From assembly GCA_964544115.1 (NCBI GenBank), contig CAZJBP010000197.1, forward strand, positions 1-6,481: a stretch of 6,481 bases of DNA, read 5' to 3'. Origin of the DNA: CAZJBP01 sp964544115 (GTDB taxonomy: Bacteria > Verrucomicrobiota > Kiritimatiellia > UBA8416 > JADHWI01). Below, in pieces: positions 6,207 to 6,481 of the stretch. Within the stretch, counting starts at the first letter, position 1. Every line of letters begins with the position of its first letter. The notes beneath the pieces were generated by a model. It was not told where the DNA came from. It saw only the letters and a program-made list of their open reading frames with translations, and searched no databases. Made by a program: the position numbers and the translations under genes.

Positions 6207-6295
6207 GGCGGTGGCGCACGTGGCGCGGATCGGGTTGCGGCGGTCACGCCGCTCGAAACCGGACGCGGGAGATCGGTCCGGATGCAAGGCGACGA

Positions 6296-6327
6296 GGGGG
6301 GCGCCAGACTTCCCGTCTGCGCCCCCC
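6296..6327. repeat. Strong bulged hairpin, REP-like palindrome
   Basis: Arms 6296-6303 and 6320-6327 (six G then CG, against CG then six C) continue into CAGAC (6305-6309) and GTCTG (6315-6319). This gives 13 base pairs with one bulged C at 6304 and a TTCCC loop. It is the strongest secondary structure I see in the window. There is no flanking T-tract, so terminator function is doubtful. Such imperfect palindromes in intergenic DNA are typical of REP-type dispersed repeats, but only one clear copy lies in this window, so the class is inferred. Confidence 0.5.
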
Positions 6328-6438
6328 GAAGGCAACGCGGCAGACGGGCCGATATCACGCGCCCGTGTTTTGACCCGATCCGCGACACATCCCCCGTCAG
6401 CCTTAAGACCGATCCGGCCACCACTAGCCGCCCGAGGT

Positions 6439-6468
6439 CGATACCGATACCGATGCCGACCCCGACGC
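6439..6468. repeat. Short tandem hexamer repeat
   Basis: Five consecutive hexamers fit CGA-Y-N-C: CGATAC, CGATAC, CGATGC, CGACCC and CGACGC. They lie 13 bases from the window edge. On the minus strand they would read as alternating Gly-Ile/Val codons in an open frame, but no protein is recognised there, so this is reported only as a simple repeat. Confidence 0.5.
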
Positions 6469-6481
6469 AGAAGAGAGGAAT

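Larger units (their letters stand above)
6010..6481. other. Non-coding region upstream of trpE
   Basis: No convincing gene, tRNA or rRNA is seen in these 472 bp. The minus strand stays open from the right edge to 6113, but the product is arginine/proline-rich, has no recognisable domain, and runs straight through a strong hairpin. The region contains several hairpins, a candidate promoter, paired GGTGCAC sites and a hexamer repeat, which are listed separately. It is presumably the 5' regulatory region of the trp operon plus part of the spacer to the next gene. I found no leader ORF with consecutive Trp codons, so ribosome-mediated trp attenuation of the enteric type is not supported. Confidence 0.6.

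Noticed and set aside
6416..6424. Adjacent TGG codons on the minus strand, as in a trp leader peptide
   Set aside because: In the TGG-TGG frame the codon just before is the stop TAG, so no leader ORF includes them. They also lie about 400 bp from trpE.
6113..6481. Open minus-strand frame entering from the right edge (possible partial gene)
   Set aside because: The translation is rich in Arg, Pro, Ala and Ser with no recognisable domain. It reads through the strongest hairpin and a hexamer repeat, as expected of GC-rich DNA with few stop codons.

Overview
The window is high-GC bacterial DNA, about two-thirds G+C by eye, with a 100-N scaffold gap at 1653-1752, so it comes from a draft and possibly metagenomic assembly. 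I cannot name the organism. Separate trpE and trpG, secreted solenoid-type proteins and structured GC-rich intergenic DNA would fit an environmental bacterium, but nothing here fixes a phylum.

All six genes lie on the minus strand and read from right to left. They are trpE (4567-6009), trpG (3931-4530), trpD (2924-3934), trpC (2133-2924), a signal-peptide protein built of 27-residue repeats (905-2155), and a signal-peptide HEAT-repeat protein (70-918). The first four take chorismate to indole-3-glycerol phosphate, except for the phosphoribosylanthranilate isomerase step. No trpF, trpB or trpA is visible. After a 36-bp gap between trpE and trpG, every junction overlaps: 4 bp, 1 bp, about 23 bp and about 14 bp. 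The two exported proteins therefore look like the distal part of the same transcription unit.

The right 472 bp (6010-6481) hold no convincing gene. They are the presumed regulatory region of the operon. They contain a weak candidate promoter, two GGTGCAC sites spaced 15 bp apart, several GC-rich hairpins and a short hexamer repeat at the edge. No leader peptide with tandem Trp codons was found. A roughly 33-nt sequence in this region recurs in inverted orientation just past the last gene (20-53), so the two copies flank the whole operon.

The least ordinary items are the regular 27-residue RTX-like repeat protein, whose repeats are interrupted by the assembly gap, its overlap-coupled linkage to tryptophan genes, and the flanking inverted motif.
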